DNA of 64,000 bases from Psychroflexus salarius (lineage in GTDB: Bacteria > Bacteroidota > Bacteroidia > Flavobacteriales > Flavobacteriaceae): NCBI RefSeq assembly GCF_900129035.1, contig NZ_FQTW01000007.1, forward strand, positions 1 to 64,000. The letters run 5' to 3'. Below the pieces are notes generated by a model. The model saw only the letters and a list, made by a program, of their open reading frames with translations, was not told the DNA's origin and ran no database searches. The position numbers and the translations under genes were made by a program. Below, one piece after another: positions 47,893 through 59,514 of the stretch. The stretch's first letter is position 1. Every line of letters begins with the position of its first letter.

Positions 47893-47924
47893 AAGAAAAC
47901 ACTACTTATTAAAATAAGCAGTGT
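47893..47924 (-). terminator. dnaJ terminator
   Basis: ACACTACTTATT (47899-47910) pairs with AATAAGCAGTGT (47913-47924) with one mismatch. On the minus strand it is followed by TTTTCTTTTT. It lies 30 bp after the dnaJ stop. Confidence 0.8.
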
Positions 47925-47954
47925 TCAAATATATATAATTTTTTGTTAAAGCAG

Positions 47955-49067
47955 TTACGAGAACATATCTTTTACTTTTTCAAAAAAGGATTTATCGGAT
48001 TTTTCAGGGTTAGGCGCAAAATTTGAATCATCTTTCATAGATTGAAAGAAATTCTTTTGCTCTTTAGTAAGTTCTTTTGGAGTCCAAACATTAACATGAA
48101 CTAATAAATCGCCATTTCCGTATGAGTTGATACTTGGCAAACCTTTATTTCTTAATCGTAAAATTTTACCACTTTGCGTCCCAGGCTCAATTTTAATACG
48201 CACTTTACCAGTTACTGTATCAATATCTTTTGAAGTACCCAATGCAACATCAGAAAAACTTAAATACAAATCGTAATGAAGGTTGTTACCGTCACGTTTT
48301 AAATTTTCATGCTCTTGAACTTCAATTAAAACAAGTAAATCTCCACTAATACCATCACCAACAGGTTCATTTCCTTTGCCTGAAACTTTGAGTTGCATTC
48401 CGTCTTCTACACCAGCTGGAATTTTAATTGACACTAATTCTTGTTCTAATTTTAGACCATGAGCATCTGTTCCTTTACCTTTATTGTCAATCATTTTTCC
48501 AGAGCCACCACAAGCAGAGCAAGGTGCGGAAGTCTGCATACGACCTAAAATTGTGTTTTGAATTTTAGTAACTTGCCCTGTACCATTACAAGTAGAGCAA
48601 GTTTTATAAGTTGTATCTGAAGGCTTCTTTTTACGAGAAACTTTAATTTTCTTTTCAACGCCATTAGCTACCTCCTCAATAGTGAGTTTTACACGAATGC
48701 GTAAATTACTCCCTTTCGACTGCCGACGACCACCGCCGCCAAAGCCACCAAAACCAGAAAATCCACCGCCACCGAATATATCTCCAAATTGGCTAAAGAT
48801 GTCATCCATATTCATGCCTCCGCCACCGCCGAAGCCGCCTGAGCCGTCAAAGGCACTATGGCCAAATTGATCATATTTTTGACGTTTCTCTTCATTTCCT
48901 AGAACTTCATAAGCTTCAGCTGCTTTTTTAAACATTTCTTCGGCTTCTGAGTCATCTGGATTTTTATCTGGATGATATTTAATGGCAAGTTTGCGATAAG
49001 CTTTTTTAATTTCAGCTTGAGTCGCATTTTTAGAAATGCCTAAAATATCGTAGTAATCTTCTTTCAT
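47955..49067 (-). CDS. dnaJ: Chaperone DnaJ
   Basis: DnaJ (Hsp40) delivers unfolded proteins to DnaK and stimulates its ATPase. The 370 residues have the J domain with HPD (YHPDKNPDD, about 32-36), a Gly/Phe-rich linker ([21 protein letters not shown]), a zinc region and the two-barrel C-terminal domain. The zinc region shows only two CxxCxGxG motifs ([16 protein letters not shown]) instead of the four of E. coli DnaJ, so one zinc site is expected. It follows grpE after 72 bp. Confidence 0.96.
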   Translation of the reverse strand: MKEDYYDILGISKNATQAEIKKAYRKLAIKYHPDKNPDDSEAEEMFKKAAEAYEVLGNEEKRQKYDQFGHSAFDGSGGFGGGGGMNMDDIFSQFGDIFGGGGFSGFGGFGGGGRRQSKGSNLRIRVKLTIEEVANGVEKKIKVSRKKKPSDTTYKTCSTCNGTGQVTKIQNTILGRMQTSAPCSACGGSGKMIDNKGKGTDAHGLKLEQELVSIKIPAGVEDGMQLKVSGKGNEPVGDGISGDLLVLIEVQEHENLKRDGNNLHYDLYLSFSDVALGTSKDIDTVTGKVRIKIEPGTQSGKILRLRNKGLPSINSYGNGDLLVHVNVWTPKELTKEQKNFFQSMKDDSNFAPNPEKSDKSFFEKVKDMFS

Positions 49068-49139
49068 TGTAATTATTTTTTTATTTCAAAGGCTTTATTT
49101 TAAAGCTTTGTTCTTTTAATAAAGACGCGATTGCTTAAA

Positions 49140-49787
49140 TTATTTACCTGTAACAACTTTTGGATATCGAATGATTTTATCACCTAAGGTATATCCACGT
49201 TCAACCACATCAATAATTTTGCCTTTCATATCTTCTGAAGGTGCCGATATTTGAGTGATTGCTTCATGTAAGTCTGCATCAAACACATCACCAGCTTTTA
49301 CATTCATAGGTTCAAGACCTTTTGATTTCAAAGTTTCTCTCAATTTATTATTGATTAACTCTACACCAGAAAATGAATCTTTATCGGTTGACTTTTCGAG
49401 TTCTTTTATGGCTCGATCAAAATCATCAAGGACAGGCAATAAAGATTGTATGACTTCTTGTCCTGCTGTTTTAAACAACTCAAGACGCTCCTTACTTGTT
49501 CTACGCTTGTAGTTTTCGAACTCAGCAAAAAGACGAAGATGCTTATCTTTTTCAGTGTCTAACGCTAGTTGAAGCTTTTCAGTTTCAGACAATTCCTCTT
49601 TTTCTTCTTTATCTTTATTTGTGGACTTCTCTTCGGAAATATCTTGCTCATCTAAAGCAGTGCCTTCGTGATTTTCTTCAGATTGTTCTTTAGAAGTTTC
49701 ATCATTTGAGGTATTGCTTGCTTTTGATGATTCTTGTACCTTTTCGTTTTTATCTGTATCTTTAATAATATCTTGTTCTTTTTTCAT
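49140..49787 (-). CDS. grpE: Nucleotide exchange factor GrpE
   Basis: GrpE releases ADP from DnaK. The 215 residues begin with a long, very acidic low-complexity region (about 1-75; QSEENHEGTALDEQD and similar). The coiled coil follows (LRLFAEFENYKRRTSKERLE), then the C-terminal beta domain (VKAGDVFDADLHEAITQI, IIDVVERGYTLGDKIIRYPK). dnaJ lies downstream on the same strand. dnaK is not in the window. Confidence 0.96.
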   Translation of the reverse strand: MKKEQDIIKDTDKNEKVQESSKASNTSNDETSKEQSEENHEGTALDEQDISEEKSTNKDKEEKEELSETEKLQLALDTEKDKHLRLFAEFENYKRRTSKERLELFKTAGQEVIQSLLPVLDDFDRAIKELEKSTDKDSFSGVELINNKLRETLKSKGLEPMNVKAGDVFDADLHEAITQISAPSEDMKGKIIDVVERGYTLGDKIIRYPKVVTGK

Positions 49788-49810
49788 GACCTAAAATTTA
49801 GTAGAATATA

Positions 49811-49849
49811 TATGTCAAATGCATTGCCATATTAGCGCTTATGTCAAAT
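49811..49849. repeat. Direct repeat TATGTCAAAT upstream of grpE
   Basis: TATGTCAAAT occurs at 49811-49820 and 49840-49849, 29 bp apart, directly before the grpE ATG. No TAnnTTTG box or CIRCE-like element is present here. The repeats are candidates for a regulator or alternative sigma-factor site. Confidence 0.4.
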
Positions 49850-49861
49850 TGTCACGCTTAT

Positions 49862-49896
49862 CAAAAAAAAAGCCTATGAGTAAAACTCACAGGCTT
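49862..49896 (-). terminator. Terminator of the rpoBC-DUF3467 transcript
   Basis: On the minus strand AAGCCTGTGAGT pairs with ACTCATAGGCTT (one G-T pair), followed by a T-run of nine or more. It lies 23 bp after the DUF3467 stop. Confidence 0.92.
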
Positions 49897-49918
49897 GTAT
49901 TTATATATTAAAATTGTT

Positions 49919-50227
49919 TTAAGCTTCGCCAGTTGGACCAAAATTTAAAGGGATGTTAGGCTTTTCTTGTTCTTGAATTTTACCGTGACGCTTTTCATAC
50001 TTTAAAATATTATCATTTAATGCTTTAAGTAATCGTTTAGCGTGTTGCGGTGTTAAAATAACTCTTGAACGTACCTTACTCTTTGGTGTTCCTGGCATTA
50101 CGTTAACATAATCTAATACAAATTCAGTTGGTGAGTGATTAACAATTACCAGATTGCTATAAATGCCTTGGGCAGTATCTTCATCAATTTGAATATTTAG
50201 CTTTTGTTTATCATTAGTTTCACTCAT
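49919..50227 (-). CDS. DUF3467 protein
   Basis: The 102-residue protein matches DUF3467: QGIYSNLVIVNHSPTEFVLDY and ARVxL-type SRVILTPQHAKRLLKALNDN, with a charged C-terminal tail. The family has no assigned function known to me. It lies 10 bp after the rpoC stop and before the operon terminator, so it is expressed with RNA polymerase. A link to transcription is suggested only by this position. Confidence 0.88.
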   Translation of the reverse strand: MSETNDKQKLNIQIDEDTAQGIYSNLVIVNHSPTEFVLDYVNVMPGTPKSKVRSRVILTPQHAKRLLKALNDNILKYEKRHGKIQEQEKPNIPLNFGPTGEA

Positions 50228-50237
50228 ATCTTAATTT

Positions 50238-53200
50238 TTAATTATAGTTAACATTTACTTCTTGATTTTGATGCATCATTTCGGTCAACTCTTCTTTAGA
50301 GCCAACAATAATATCATCAAATTCACGAAGACCAGTACCTGCAGGTATTTTGTGACCTACAATAACATTCTCTTTCAAGCCTTCTAATTTATCTACTTTA
50401 CCACTTACTGCTGCCTCATTTAAGACTTTAGTTGTCTCTTGGAATGATGCTGCGGATATAAATGACTTAGTTTGAAGAGATGCTCTGGTAATACCTTGTA
50501 AAATAGGTTTCGCAGTAGCCGGCTCAACTTCTCGTGCTGAAACCAATTGCTTATCTTCACGCTTTAATTGAGAATTTTCATCTCTAAGTTCACGAAGCGT
50601 TACAATTTGTCCTGGTTTCAAATTAACACTGTCACCTGATTCTTCAACAACGCGCTTACCAAACATATTGTCATTTTCATTAATAAAGTCCTGTTTATGA
50701 ACCAATTGGTTTTCAAGGAAAATAGTATCACCTGGATCTTGTATTTTCACTTTTTGCATCATTTGTCTTACGACAACTTCAAAGTGTTTATCATTAATTT
50801 GTACACCTTGTAAACGATAGACTTCTTGAACTTCATTAACTAAATATTGTTGAACAGCACTTGGGCCTTTGATATTCAATATATCTTCTGGTGTAACAGA
50901 ACCATCTGAAAGTGGCATACCTGCACGAACATAATCGTTTTCTTGAACAAGAATTTGATTAGAAAGCTTCACAAGATACTTTTTAATTTCACCTAGTTTA
51001 GATTCAACGATTATTTCGCGGTTACCACGCTTAATTTTACCAAATGAAACAACACCATCAATTTCGCTTACAACAGCTGGATTAGAAGGGTTTCGAGCTT
51101 CAAAAAGTTCAGTTAACCTTGGTAAGCCACCTGTTATATCACCAGCTTTTGATGATTTTCTTGGGATTTTAACTAAAATCTTACCAATTTTAATTTTCTC
51201 TTCATCATCAACCATTAAATGGGCACCAACAGGTAAGTTGTAAGATCTTATGGTCTCTCCAGTATTATCTTTAATATGAAGTGTTGGTATCTTACGTTTA
51301 TTCTTAGATTCGATGATTACTTTTTCCTGGAAACCAGTTTGTTCATCACTTTCTACTTCATAAGTGAGTCCTTGTGTAATGTTTTCAAACTCAATTTGAC
51401 CAGCAAATTCAGAAATAATAACGCCGTTGTAAGGATCCCATTTACAAATCACATCACCTTTAGTTACCTTTTTACCAGGTTTAATAAAGATTTGTGAACC
51501 ATAAGGAATTACGTTAGAACTTAAGGCAATACCTGACTTTTTATCTACAATTTTAACTTCTGAAGTTCTTGAAATAACAATATCTGCTGGTTTACCTTCA
51601 CTGTCTTCACCTTTAACGGTTTTGAGATCTTCAATTTCAGCAATACCATCAAATTTAGCTTCAAGCTTGTTTTCTTCAGATATGTTACCTGCAATACCAC
51701 CTACGTGGAATGTTCTAAGCGTTAACTGTGTTCCTGGCTCACCGATTGATTGTGCAGCGACAACACCGACAGCTTCACCTCTTTGAACTGTTTTGTTAGT
51801 CGATAGATTTCGACCATAACATTTAACGCAAATACCTTGTTTTGCTTCACAAGTTAATGGTGATCTTACTTCAACAGAGTTTAAAGCAGAAGCTTCAATT
51901 TTATCAGCAACATCATCACTAATTTCTTCTCCAGCTTCAGCTAAAAGTTCTTGTGAAATTGGGTCTATGATATCATTTAAAGCAGTTCTACCTTTAATAC
52001 GTTCACCTAAAGATTCAACAATTTCTTCATTTTTCTTCAAGGCTTGAACCTCAATTCCTCTTAAAGTACCACAATCTTCTTCTCTTACAATGACATCTTG
52101 AGATACATCTACGAGTCGACGTGTTAGATAACCTGCATCAGCTGTTTTTAGCGCGGTATCGGCAAGACCTTTACGCGCACCGTGAGTTGAAATAAAATAT
52201 TCTAAAATTGAAAGACCTTCTTTAAAGTTAGATAGAATTGGGTTTTCAATAATTTCACCACCTGCTGAAGTTGATTTCTTAGGTTTAGCCATCAGACCTC
52301 GCATACCTGTTAACTGGCGAATTTGTTCTTTAGAACCCCTTGCACCAGAATCAAGCATCATGAAAACTGAGTTGAAACCTTGTTGGTCTTCACGAATTCG
52401 TTTCATAGCTAATTCGGTCAAATTAGCATTGGTTGCTGTCCAAATATCAATAACTTGGTTGTAACGCTCATTATTGGTGATTAGACCCATGTTATAATTA
52501 CCTGTTACACCTTCAACTTGACCTTCGGCTTCAGCAATCATTTCAAGTTTTTCTTTAGGGATAATAATATCTCCTAATGAGAATGACAAACCACCTCTAA
52601 AAGCAAAATTATAGCCTAAATCTTTAATGCTATCTAAGAAATCTGCTGTTTCAGGAACTGAAGTGTGCTTTAAAACCTTACCAATTACATCTCTTAAGGC
52701 TTTTTTAGTCATCACATCATTAATGAAACCAATTTGTTCAGGTACAGCTTGATTAAATAAAACTCTACCAACTGTTGTTTCAATAATTTGGTTGACTAAT
52801 TCTCCAGACTCATTGAAGTCCTTAGCACGAATTTTAATCACAGCATTTAAATCAACTCTTTTTTCGTTGTAAGCGATTTCAACTTCCTCATCTGAATAAA
52901 AAGTTAAACCTTCGCCTTTAACCGTATGATCATTAGTTGATGTTCGAGGTTTTGTCATATAATATAAACCAAGAACCATATCTTGAGATGGAACTGTAAT
53001 TGGCGATCCATTAGCTGGGTTAAGAATGTTATGAGATGCTAACATCAATAATTGCGCCTCTAAAATAGCCTCAGGACCTAGCGGTAAGTGAACAGCCATT
53101 TGGTCACCATCAAAATCGGCATTAAAGGCCGTACAAACTAATGGGTGAAGTTGAATTGCTTTACCTTCTATTAATTTTGGTTGAAAAGCCTGAATACCTA

Positions 53201-54545
53201 AACGGTGAAGTGTTGGTGCACGGTTTAGTAGTACAGGATGACCTTTAAGTACATTTTCAAGAATATCCCAAACTACTGGCTCTTTTTTATCAATTATTTT
53301 TTTAGCTGATTTTACTGTCTTTACAATTCCACGTTCTATTAACTTTCTAATAATAAATGGCTTGTAAAGTTCAGCAGCCATGTCTTTAGGAAGACCACAT
53401 TCATACATCTTCATTTCAGGACCAACAACAATAACTGAACGTGCAGAATAATCAACTCGCTTACCTAGTAGGTTTTGTCTAAAACGACCTTGTTTACCTT
53501 TTAAAGAATCTGATAAAGATTTTAGTGGTCTATTAGAGTCTGTTTTTACGGCAGAAGATTTACGTGTGTTATCAAATAATGAATCTACAGATTCTTGTAA
53601 CATACGTTTTTCATTACGTAAAATAACTTCTGGTGCTTTAATTTCCATTAAACGCTTTAAACGATTATTACGTATAATGACACGTCTGTATAAATCATTT
53701 AAATCTGAAGTAGCAAAACGGCCACCATCTAATGGAACTAAAGGTCTTAATTCAGGTGGAATAACCGGAATGGCTTTCATAATCATCCATTCTGGATTAT
53801 TATCGCGGTTATTTTTTGAATCTCTTAAGGCTTCAACTACTTGTAGGCGTTTAAGTGCTTCTGTTTTACGTTGTTTAGACGTTTCGTTGTTAGCTTTATG
53901 TCTTAAATCGTAAGATAATTCATCTAAATCGATTCTTTTTAAGATTTCAAGAAGACATTCAGCTCCCATTTTTGCGATGAACTTATTAGGGTCATCATCA
54001 TCTAAATACTGATTTTCCTGAGGAAGTGTTTCTAGAATATCTAAATACTCTTCTTCAGTTAAGAAATCCATTTTTTTAAGTTCTTCGCCATCTTCTTTTT
54101 TAGCAATCCCTGATTGAATTACGACGTAACGTTCGTAATAGATAATCATGTCTAACTTTTTAGAAGGAATTCCTAAGAGGTAACCTATTTTATTTGGCAA
54201 AGATCTAAAATACCAGATATGTGCTACTGGAACCACTAAATTAATGTGGCCAACGCGGTCTCGACGTACTTTTTTCTCAGTAACTTCAACACCACAACGG
54301 TCACAAACAATGCCTTTATAGCGAATTCGCTTATATTTCCCACAAGCACATTCGTAGTCTTTTACAGGACCAAAAATACGTTCACAAAATAAACCATCTC
54401 GTTCTGGCTTGTGTGTTCTGTAGTTAATAGTTTCAGGTTTTAAAACTTCACCTCTTGAAGCAGATAATATGCTTTCTGGTGATGCTAAACCTATAGAGAT
54501 TTTATTAAATCTCGGTTGTGTATTCTTTTCATTATTTCTTGTCAT
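50238..54545 (-). CDS. rpoC: DNA-directed RNA polymerase subunit beta'
   Basis: RpoC forms the catalytic clamp of RNA polymerase. From the ATG at 54545 ([20 protein letters not shown]) the protein has 1435 residues. A more upstream frame extension lacks conservation and is left out. The first zinc site is [20 protein letters not shown] near residues 65-85. The catalytic NADFDGDQM is near 477, the trigger-loop region [19 protein letters not shown] is present, and the second zinc site is [17 protein letters not shown]. The Gram-negative SBHM insertion follows. It lies 61 bp after rpoB. Confidence 0.98.
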   Translation of the reverse strand: MTRNNEKNTQPRFNKISIGLASPESILSASRGEVLKPETINYRTHKPERDGLFCERIFGPVKDYECACGKYKRIRYKGIVCDRCGVEVTEKKVRRDRVGHINLVVPVAHIWYFRSLPNKIGYLLGIPSKKLDMIIYYERYVVIQSGIAKKEDGEELKKMDFLTEEEYLDILETLPQENQYLDDDDPNKFIAKMGAECLLEILKRIDLDELSYDLRHKANNETSKQRKTEALKRLQVVEALRDSKNNRDNNPEWMIMKAIPVIPPELRPLVPLDGGRFATSDLNDLYRRVIIRNNRLKRLMEIKAPEVILRNEKRMLQESVDSLFDNTRKSSAVKTDSNRPLKSLSDSLKGKQGRFRQNLLGKRVDYSARSVIVVGPEMKMYECGLPKDMAAELYKPFIIRKLIERGIVKTVKSAKKIIDKKEPVVWDILENVLKGHPVLLNRAPTLHRLGIQAFQPKLIEGKAIQLHPLVCTAFNADFDGDQMAVHLPLGPEAILEAQLLMLASHNILNPANGSPITVPSQDMVLGLYYMTKPRTSTNDHTVKGEGLTFYSDEEVEIAYNEKRVDLNAVIKIRAKDFNESGELVNQIIETTVGRVLFNQAVPEQIGFINDVMTKKALRDVIGKVLKHTSVPETADFLDSIKDLGYNFAFRGGLSFSLGDIIIPKEKLEMIAEAEGQVEGVTGNYNMGLITNNERYNQVIDIWTATNANLTELAMKRIREDQQGFNSVFMMLDSGARGSKEQIRQLTGMRGLMAKPKKSTSAGGEIIENPILSNFKEGLSILEYFISTHGARKGLADTALKTADAGYLTRRLVDVSQDVIVREEDCGTLRGIEVQALKKNEEIVESLGERIKGRTALNDIIDPISQELLAEAGEEISDDVADKIEASALNSVEVRSPLTCEAKQGICVKCYGRNLSTNKTVQRGEAVGVVAAQSIGEPGTQLTLRTFHVGGIAGNISEENKLEAKFDGIAEIEDLKTVKGEDSEGKPADIVISRTSEVKIVDKKSGIALSSNVIPYGSQIFIKPGKKVTKGDVICKWDPYNGVIISEFAGQIEFENITQGLTYEVESDEQTGFQEKVIIESKNKRKIPTLHIKDNTGETIRSYNLPVGAHLMVDDEEKIKIGKILVKIPRKSSKAGDITGGLPRLTELFEARNPSNPAVVSEIDGVVSFGKIKRGNREIIVESKLGEIKKYLVKLSNQILVQENDYVRAGMPLSDGSVTPEDILNIKGPSAVQQYLVNEVQEVYRLQGVQINDKHFEVVVRQMMQKVKIQDPGDTIFLENQLVHKQDFINENDNMFGKRVVEESGDSVNLKPGQIVTLRELRDENSQLKREDKQLVSAREVEPATAKPILQGITRASLQTKSFISAASFQETTKVLNEAAVSGKVDKLEGLKENVIVGHKIPAGTGLREFDDIIVGSKEELTEMMHQNQEVNVNYN

Positions 54546-54606
54546 AATACAAGTTGCTAAAGAATTATTCAAAAATATTTATATACCTAACAATTTATAA
54601 TTGTTA

Positions 54607-57600
54607 TTATTCTTCTAGTTTAATATCTAAACCAAGACCTTTTAATTCATGCATTAATACATTAAATGACTCTGGCAATCCTGGTTCTGGCATTGGTTCA
54701 CCTTTTACGATAGCTTCGTAAGTTTTAGCTCTACCAATAACATCGTCAGACTTGACCGTTAAAATTTCTCGAAGTGTACTAGATGCTCCATAAGCTTCAA
54801 GTGCCCAAACTTCCATTTCACCGAAACGCTGACCACCAAATTGAGCTTTACCACCAAGTGGTTGCTGCGTAATTAAAGAGTAAGGACCAATTGAACGTGC
54901 ATGCATTTTGTCTTCAATCATGTGACCAAGTTTAAGCATGTAAATCACACCAACAGTTGCTGGTTGATCAAAACGCTCACCAGTTCCACCGTCATAAAGA
55001 TAAGTATGCCCATATCTTGGAATCTCAGCTTTATCAGTCAATTCATTTATTTGATCAATAGTTGCGCCATCAAAAATTGGCGTAGCAAACTTTTTATCTA
55101 ATTTTTGTCCAGCCCATCCAAGAACAGTTTCATAAATCTGACCAATATTCATACGTGATGGTACACCTAATGGATTAAGTACAATATCAACTGGTGTACC
55201 GTCGTCTAAGAAAGGCATATCTTCTTGACGTACAATTTTGGCGACGATACCTTTATTACCGTGACGACCTGCCATTTTATCACCAACTTTTAGCTTACGC
55301 TTTTTGGCAACATAAATTTTGGCTAATTTTAAAATTCCAGAAGGTAATTCATCACCAACGGTGATGGTAAATTTCTCACGACGCAAGTTACCTTGAAGGT
55401 CGTTTTGCTTAATTTTATAATTATGTAAAAGGTCAGCAACTAAAGCATTTAAATCTTCATCAGTTGTCCAAGTACCTTTAGTTAAATGCGTAAAATCTTC
55501 AACAGAATTAAGCATTTTTTGCGTGTACTTTTTCCCTTTAGGAAGGACATCTTCACCAAGGTCATTTTGTACACCTTGCGATGTTTTACCACCTACTATT
55601 GAAAAGAGCTTGTCAATTAAAACATTACGAAGTTCTTCAAATTTAACTTCGTATTTAGCTTCAAGCTTTTCAATTTCTTGTTTGTCTTGAGCACGTTTAC
55701 GCTTATCTTTAACTGCTCTAGAAAATAATTTTTTATCAATTACAACACCATTTAATGAAGGTGAGGCTTTTAAAGATGCATCTTTAACATCACCTGCCTT
55801 ATCACCAAAAATAGCGCGAAGTAATTTTTCTTCTGGTGTTGGATCACTCTCACCTTTAGGTGTTATTTTACCAATCAGGATATCACCAGGTTTAATTTCA
55901 GCACCGATGCGAATCATACCATGTTCATCAAGGTCTTTAGTAGCCTCTTCAGAAACATTTGGAATGTCACTTGTTAACTCTTCATTACCAAGCTTTGTGT
56001 CTCTTACCTCAAGTGAATATTCATCGATATGAATTGAAGTTAGAATATCATCTCTTACAACTTTTTCAGAAATTACAATAGCATCCTCAAAATTATAACC
56101 TTTCCAAGGCATGAAAGCAACTTTCATGTTACGTCCAAGCGCAAGCTCACCTTTTTCGGTCGCATAACCTTGACAAAGCACCTGACCTTTAGAAACACGG
56201 TCACCAACTTCAACAATTGGTTTAAGATTGATAGATGTACCTTGATTAGTTTTTCTAAATTTGATTAACTCGTAAGTTTTAGAATCAGAATCAAAACTCA
56301 CTAGTCGATCGTTCTCAGATCGATCATATTTTATGGTGATTTCTCTTGCATCAACATACTCTACAACACCATCACCTTCAGCATTAATCAAGACACGAGA
56401 ATCTTGTGCTACTCTTCTTTCTAAGCCTGTACCAACTATAGGAGAATCTACTCTTAATAAAGGTACAGCTTGACGCATCATGTTAGAACCCATCAAAGCA
56501 CGGTTGGCATCATCATGCTCTAAAAACGGAATTAAAGAAGCTGAAATTGATGAAATTTGGTTTGGTGCAACATCTACATAATGAACTTCTTTAGGATCTA
56601 TCACTGGGAAATCGCCTTCCATACGAGCAATAACCTTATCTGAATTGATAGTACCGTCATCTTTTAGTGGGATGTTAGCTTGGGCAATTAATTTACCTTC
56701 TTCTTCTTCAGCAGAAAGGTAAAGTGGATTTGAATCAAAGTCTATTTTTCCATTTTCAACTTTACGATAAGGTGTTTCAATGAAACCCATATTGTTAATT
56801 TTACCGTAAACCGATAAAGATGAAATTAAACCAATGTTTGGTCCCTCTGGTGTTTCAATTGGACACAAACGACCATAATGTGTGTAGTGAACATCACGCA
56901 CCTCGAAACCAGCACGTTCTCTTGAAAGTCCACCAGGCCCAAGAGCTGAAAGACGTCTTTTATTAGTTAACTCAGCTATTGGATTTGTTTGGTCCATAAA
57001 TTGAGACAATTGGTTAGTCCCAAAAAATGAGTTTATAACAGAAGATAATGTCTTCGCATTTATTAAATCTATTGGCGTAAAAACTTCATTATCACGTACA
57101 TTCATACGCTCACGAATTGTTCTTGCCATACGTGCCAAGCCAACACCGAATTGCTGAGATAATTGTTCTCCAACAGTTCTAACACGACGATTAGATAAGT
57201 GATCTATATCATCTACTTCAGCTTTTGAATTGACTAATTCAATTAAATATTTAATAATTGTAATGATGTCTTCATTAGTTAGAACTTTGCTATCCATACT
57301 AATGTCAAGACCTAATTTTTTGTTCATTCTGTAACGGCCAACTTCACCTAAGTTATAACGTTGATCACTAAAGAATAACTTATCAATAATACCTCTAGCC
57401 GTTTCTTCATCAGGCGGTTCAGCATTTCTTAATTGACGATATATATGTTCTACAGCCTCTTTTTCTGAATTTGTAGGATCTTTCTGAAGCGTATTATAAA
57501 TAATAGCATAGTCTCCAGTAGAATTATCTTCTTTATGTAATAGAATGGTTTTAGAACCTGTTTCTACTATTTCCTCAATATGGTCTTTTTCTAAAATGGT

Positions 57601-58416
57601 ATCACGATCGAGTACAATTTCGTTACGTTCTATTGAGACGACTTCACCTGTATCTTCATCAACAAAATCTTCGTACCAAGTATTTAATACTCTAGCAGCT
57701 AGCTTTCGACCTAAATATTTTTTTAAACCTGTTTTTGAAACTTTGACTTCTTCAGCAAGATCAAAGATTTCAAGAATGTCTTTATCTCTCTCATAACCAA
57801 TCGCTCTGAAAAGCGTTGTTACAGGGAGTTTTTTCTTTCTATCAATGTATGCATACATAACACTATTAATGTCAGTTGCAAACTCAATCCACGAACCTTT
57901 AAAAGGGATTACTCGTGCAGAATATAATTTAGTTCCATTGGCATGAAATGATTGACCAAAAAACACACCTGGAGAACGATGTAATTGTGAAACAACAACT
58001 CGTTCAGCACCATTGATAACAAAGGTACCACTAGGTGTCATGTAAGGAATTGTTCCTAAATAAACATCTTGAACAATAGTTTCAAAATCTTCATGTTCAG
58101 GATCTGTACAATATAATTTTAATCTTGCCTTTAGCGGCACACTATAGGTTAGACCTCTTTCGATACACTCTTGTATAGAATAACGCGGTGGATCTACAAA
58201 ATAGTCTAAAAATTCTAACACAAATTGATTTCTTGTGTCGGTAATAGGAAAGTTTTCCATGAAGGTATTGTACAAACCTTCATTAGATCTTTCTTCTGGT
58301 TTTGTTTCAAGTTGAAAAAAATCTTGGAAAGATTTGACTTGTATATCAAGAAAATCAGGGTAATCAGGTTGATTGACCGATGAAAAACTGATACGATTGT
58401 TTTGCAATGCTAACAT
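54607..58416 (-). CDS. rpoB: DNA-directed RNA polymerase subunit beta
   Basis: RpoB is the second largest RNA polymerase subunit. The 1269 residues include the rifampicin region [20 protein letters not shown] followed by LSALGPGG, then the [10 protein letters not shown] and NALVAFMPW-type [19 protein letters not shown] blocks, and the C-terminal [20 protein letters not shown]. In the rifampicin region, Asn485 (codon 56962-56964, AAT) stands where E. coli has His526; all other main resistance positions look wild type. It is separated from rplL by a gap with a large hairpin. Confidence 0.98.
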   Translation of the reverse strand: MLALQNNRISFSSVNQPDYPDFLDIQVKSFQDFFQLETKPEERSNEGLYNTFMENFPITDTRNQFVLEFLDYFVDPPRYSIQECIERGLTYSVPLKARLKLYCTDPEHEDFETIVQDVYLGTIPYMTPSGTFVINGAERVVVSQLHRSPGVFFGQSFHANGTKLYSARVIPFKGSWIEFATDINSVMYAYIDRKKKLPVTTLFRAIGYERDKDILEIFDLAEEVKVSKTGLKKYLGRKLAARVLNTWYEDFVDEDTGEVVSIERNEIVLDRDTILEKDHIEEIVETGSKTILLHKEDNSTGDYAIIYNTLQKDPTNSEKEAVEHIYRQLRNAEPPDEETARGIIDKLFFSDQRYNLGEVGRYRMNKKLGLDISMDSKVLTNEDIITIIKYLIELVNSKAEVDDIDHLSNRRVRTVGEQLSQQFGVGLARMARTIRERMNVRDNEVFTPIDLINAKTLSSVINSFFGTNQLSQFMDQTNPIAELTNKRRLSALGPGGLSRERAGFEVRDVHYTHYGRLCPIETPEGPNIGLISSLSVYGKINNMGFIETPYRKVENGKIDFDSNPLYLSAEEEEGKLIAQANIPLKDDGTINSDKVIARMEGDFPVIDPKEVHYVDVAPNQISSISASLIPFLEHDDANRALMGSNMMRQAVPLLRVDSPIVGTGLERRVAQDSRVLINAEGDGVVEYVDAREITIKYDRSENDRLVSFDSDSKTYELIKFRKTNQGTSINLKPIVEVGDRVSKGQVLCQGYATEKGELALGRNMKVAFMPWKGYNFEDAIVISEKVVRDDILTSIHIDEYSLEVRDTKLGNEELTSDIPNVSEEATKDLDEHGMIRIGAEIKPGDILIGKITPKGESDPTPEEKLLRAIFGDKAGDVKDASLKASPSLNGVVIDKKLFSRAVKDKRKRAQDKQEIEKLEAKYEVKFEELRNVLIDKLFSIVGGKTSQGVQNDLGEDVLPKGKKYTQKMLNSVEDFTHLTKGTWTTDEDLNALVADLLHNYKIKQNDLQGNLRREKFTITVGDELPSGILKLAKIYVAKKRKLKVGDKMAGRHGNKGIVAKIVRQEDMPFLDDGTPVDIVLNPLGVPSRMNIGQIYETVLGWAGQKLDKKFATPIFDGATIDQINELTDKAEIPRYGHTYLYDGGTGERFDQPATVGVIYMLKLGHMIEDKMHARSIGPYSLITQQPLGGKAQFGGQRFGEMEVWALEAYGASSTLREILTVKSDDVIGRAKTYEAIVKGEPMPEPGLPESFNVLMHELKGLGLDIKLEE

Positions 58417-58485
58417 CTAAAGAAAGAATTTAATGCTTAAATAAGCAAAATTAACTAATATAAACTGTGTTTAAAAACACTAAAC

Positions 58486-58540
58486 GTATAGATACGCAAA
58501 ATGGTTTAGACCTACAGATGCTTAATCTGAGGCCTAAACC
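58486..58540 (-). promoter_or_regulatory. Large hairpin between rplL and rpoB (attenuator or processing site)
   Basis: On the minus strand GGTTTAGGCCT and CAGAT pair with ATCTG and AGGTCTAAACC (58540-58503): about 16 bp with a single-base bulge and a 5-nt loop. What follows is only ATTTTGCG, a weak T-run, then the small palindrome CGTATAGATACG (58486-58497). It may reduce read-through into rpoBC or be cut by RNase III. Confidence 0.65.
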
Positions 58541-58562
58541 GTATAATTTAAATAAAACTTAA

Positions 58563-58940
58563 TTACTTAAGTTCTACTTCAGCTCCTGCTTCTTCTAATT
58601 GAGCTTTTAATGCTTCAGCCTCGTCTTTAGAAACACCTTCTTTAACTGGAGCTGGCGCACCATCAACTAATGCTTTAGCGTCTTTTAATCCTTGACCTGT
58701 TAATTCTTTAACAAGTTTTACAACTGCTAATTTAGAACCACCTGGTGCTTTAAGGATAACGTCAAATTCTGTTTGCTCTTCAGCGGCTTCTTCTCCACCA
58801 CCAGCAGCACCACCAGCTACTGCAACAGCTGCTGCAGCAGGCTCGATGCCATACTCTTCTTTTAAAATATCAGCTAACTCGTTTACTTCTTTTACTGTTA
58901 AGTTAACTAACTGTTCTGCGAATTCTTTTAAATCTGCCAT
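58563..58940 (-). CDS. rplL: 50S ribosomal protein L7/L12
   Basis: L7/L12 forms the stalk that recruits translation factors. The 125 residues have the N-terminal dimerisation helix ([20 protein letters not shown]), an Ala/Gly-rich hinge ([20 protein letters not shown]) and the C-terminal factor-binding domain ([34 protein letters not shown]). It is 44 bp downstream of rplJ. Confidence 0.98.
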   Translation of the reverse strand: MADLKEFAEQLVNLTVKEVNELADILKEEYGIEPAAAAVAVAGGAAGGGEEAAEEQTEFDVILKAPGGSKLAVVKLVKELTGQGLKDAKALVDGAPAPVKEGVSKDEAEALKAQLEEAGAEVELK

Positions 58941-58984
58941 TTTCTATCGTTTTAAAAAATATAATTAGTAATTAGTGTATTTAT

Positions 58985-59506
58985 TTATTCTGGTTTTTCT
59001 GAAAGTGTTTCTAAAATACCTGATAATTTACTTCCACCTGATTTAAGTGCAGAAATAACATTTTTAGCAGGTGATTGTAATAATGAAACAATATCGCCAA
59101 TAACTTCTTCTTTAGACTTGATATTAACAAGTGTATCTAAATAATCGTCACCAACATAAATTGCTTCATCTACAAAAGCCCCTTTCAATATAGGCTTATC
59201 AATTTTCTTTCTAAAGTTTTTAATAACCTTAGCTGGAGCATTTCCAGTTTGAGATAATAAAATCGATGTATTACCTTTCAATATAGAAGGTAACTCACCA
59301 AATTCTTTATCTGAGCTTTCCATCGCTTTAGCCAAAAGCGTGTTTTTAACTACCATCAATTTAACGTCAGCTTTAAAACAAGCACGTCTAAGATCTGAAG
59401 TAGTTCCAGCATTTAAACCTGATATATCAGCCAAATAAATACTTGGCGCTTCAGCTAAATGTCCAGTAATATCTTCTATTACTTTTGCTTTTTCTTCTCT
59501 TGTCAT
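58985..59506 (-). CDS. rplJ: 50S ribosomal protein L10
   Basis: L10 anchors the L7/L12 stalk. The 173 residues show MTREEKAKVIEDI, YLADISGLNAGTTSDLRR, VKNTLLAKAME, the Gly-Asn-rich LKGNTSILLSQ, KGAFVDEAIY and a C-terminal helix that carries the stalk dimers. It follows rplA after 8 bp, leaving no space for a separate L10 leader; any autoregulation must act elsewhere. Confidence 0.97.
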   Translation of the reverse strand: MTREEKAKVIEDITGHLAEAPSIYLADISGLNAGTTSDLRRACFKADVKLMVVKNTLLAKAMESSDKEFGELPSILKGNTSILLSQTGNAPAKVIKNFRKKIDKPILKGAFVDEAIYVGDDYLDTLVNIKSKEEVIGDIVSLLQSPAKNVISALKSGGSKLSGILETLSEKPE

Positions 59507-59514
59507 AACTTAAA

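Noticed and set aside
48682-48870. Proline-rich plus-strand ORF opposite dnaJ
   Set aside because: It is the antisense reading of the Gly/Phe-rich linker of DnaJ.
54546-54572. Nine extra N-terminal residues of RpoC
   Set aside because: Not conserved in RpoC. The usual N-terminus (M-x-R-N-N then [14 protein letters not shown]) begins at the ATG at 54545.
59507-59514. L10 leader autoregulation site before rplJ
   Set aside because: Only 8 bp separate rplA and rplJ, so there is no space for the structured leader known from other bacteria.
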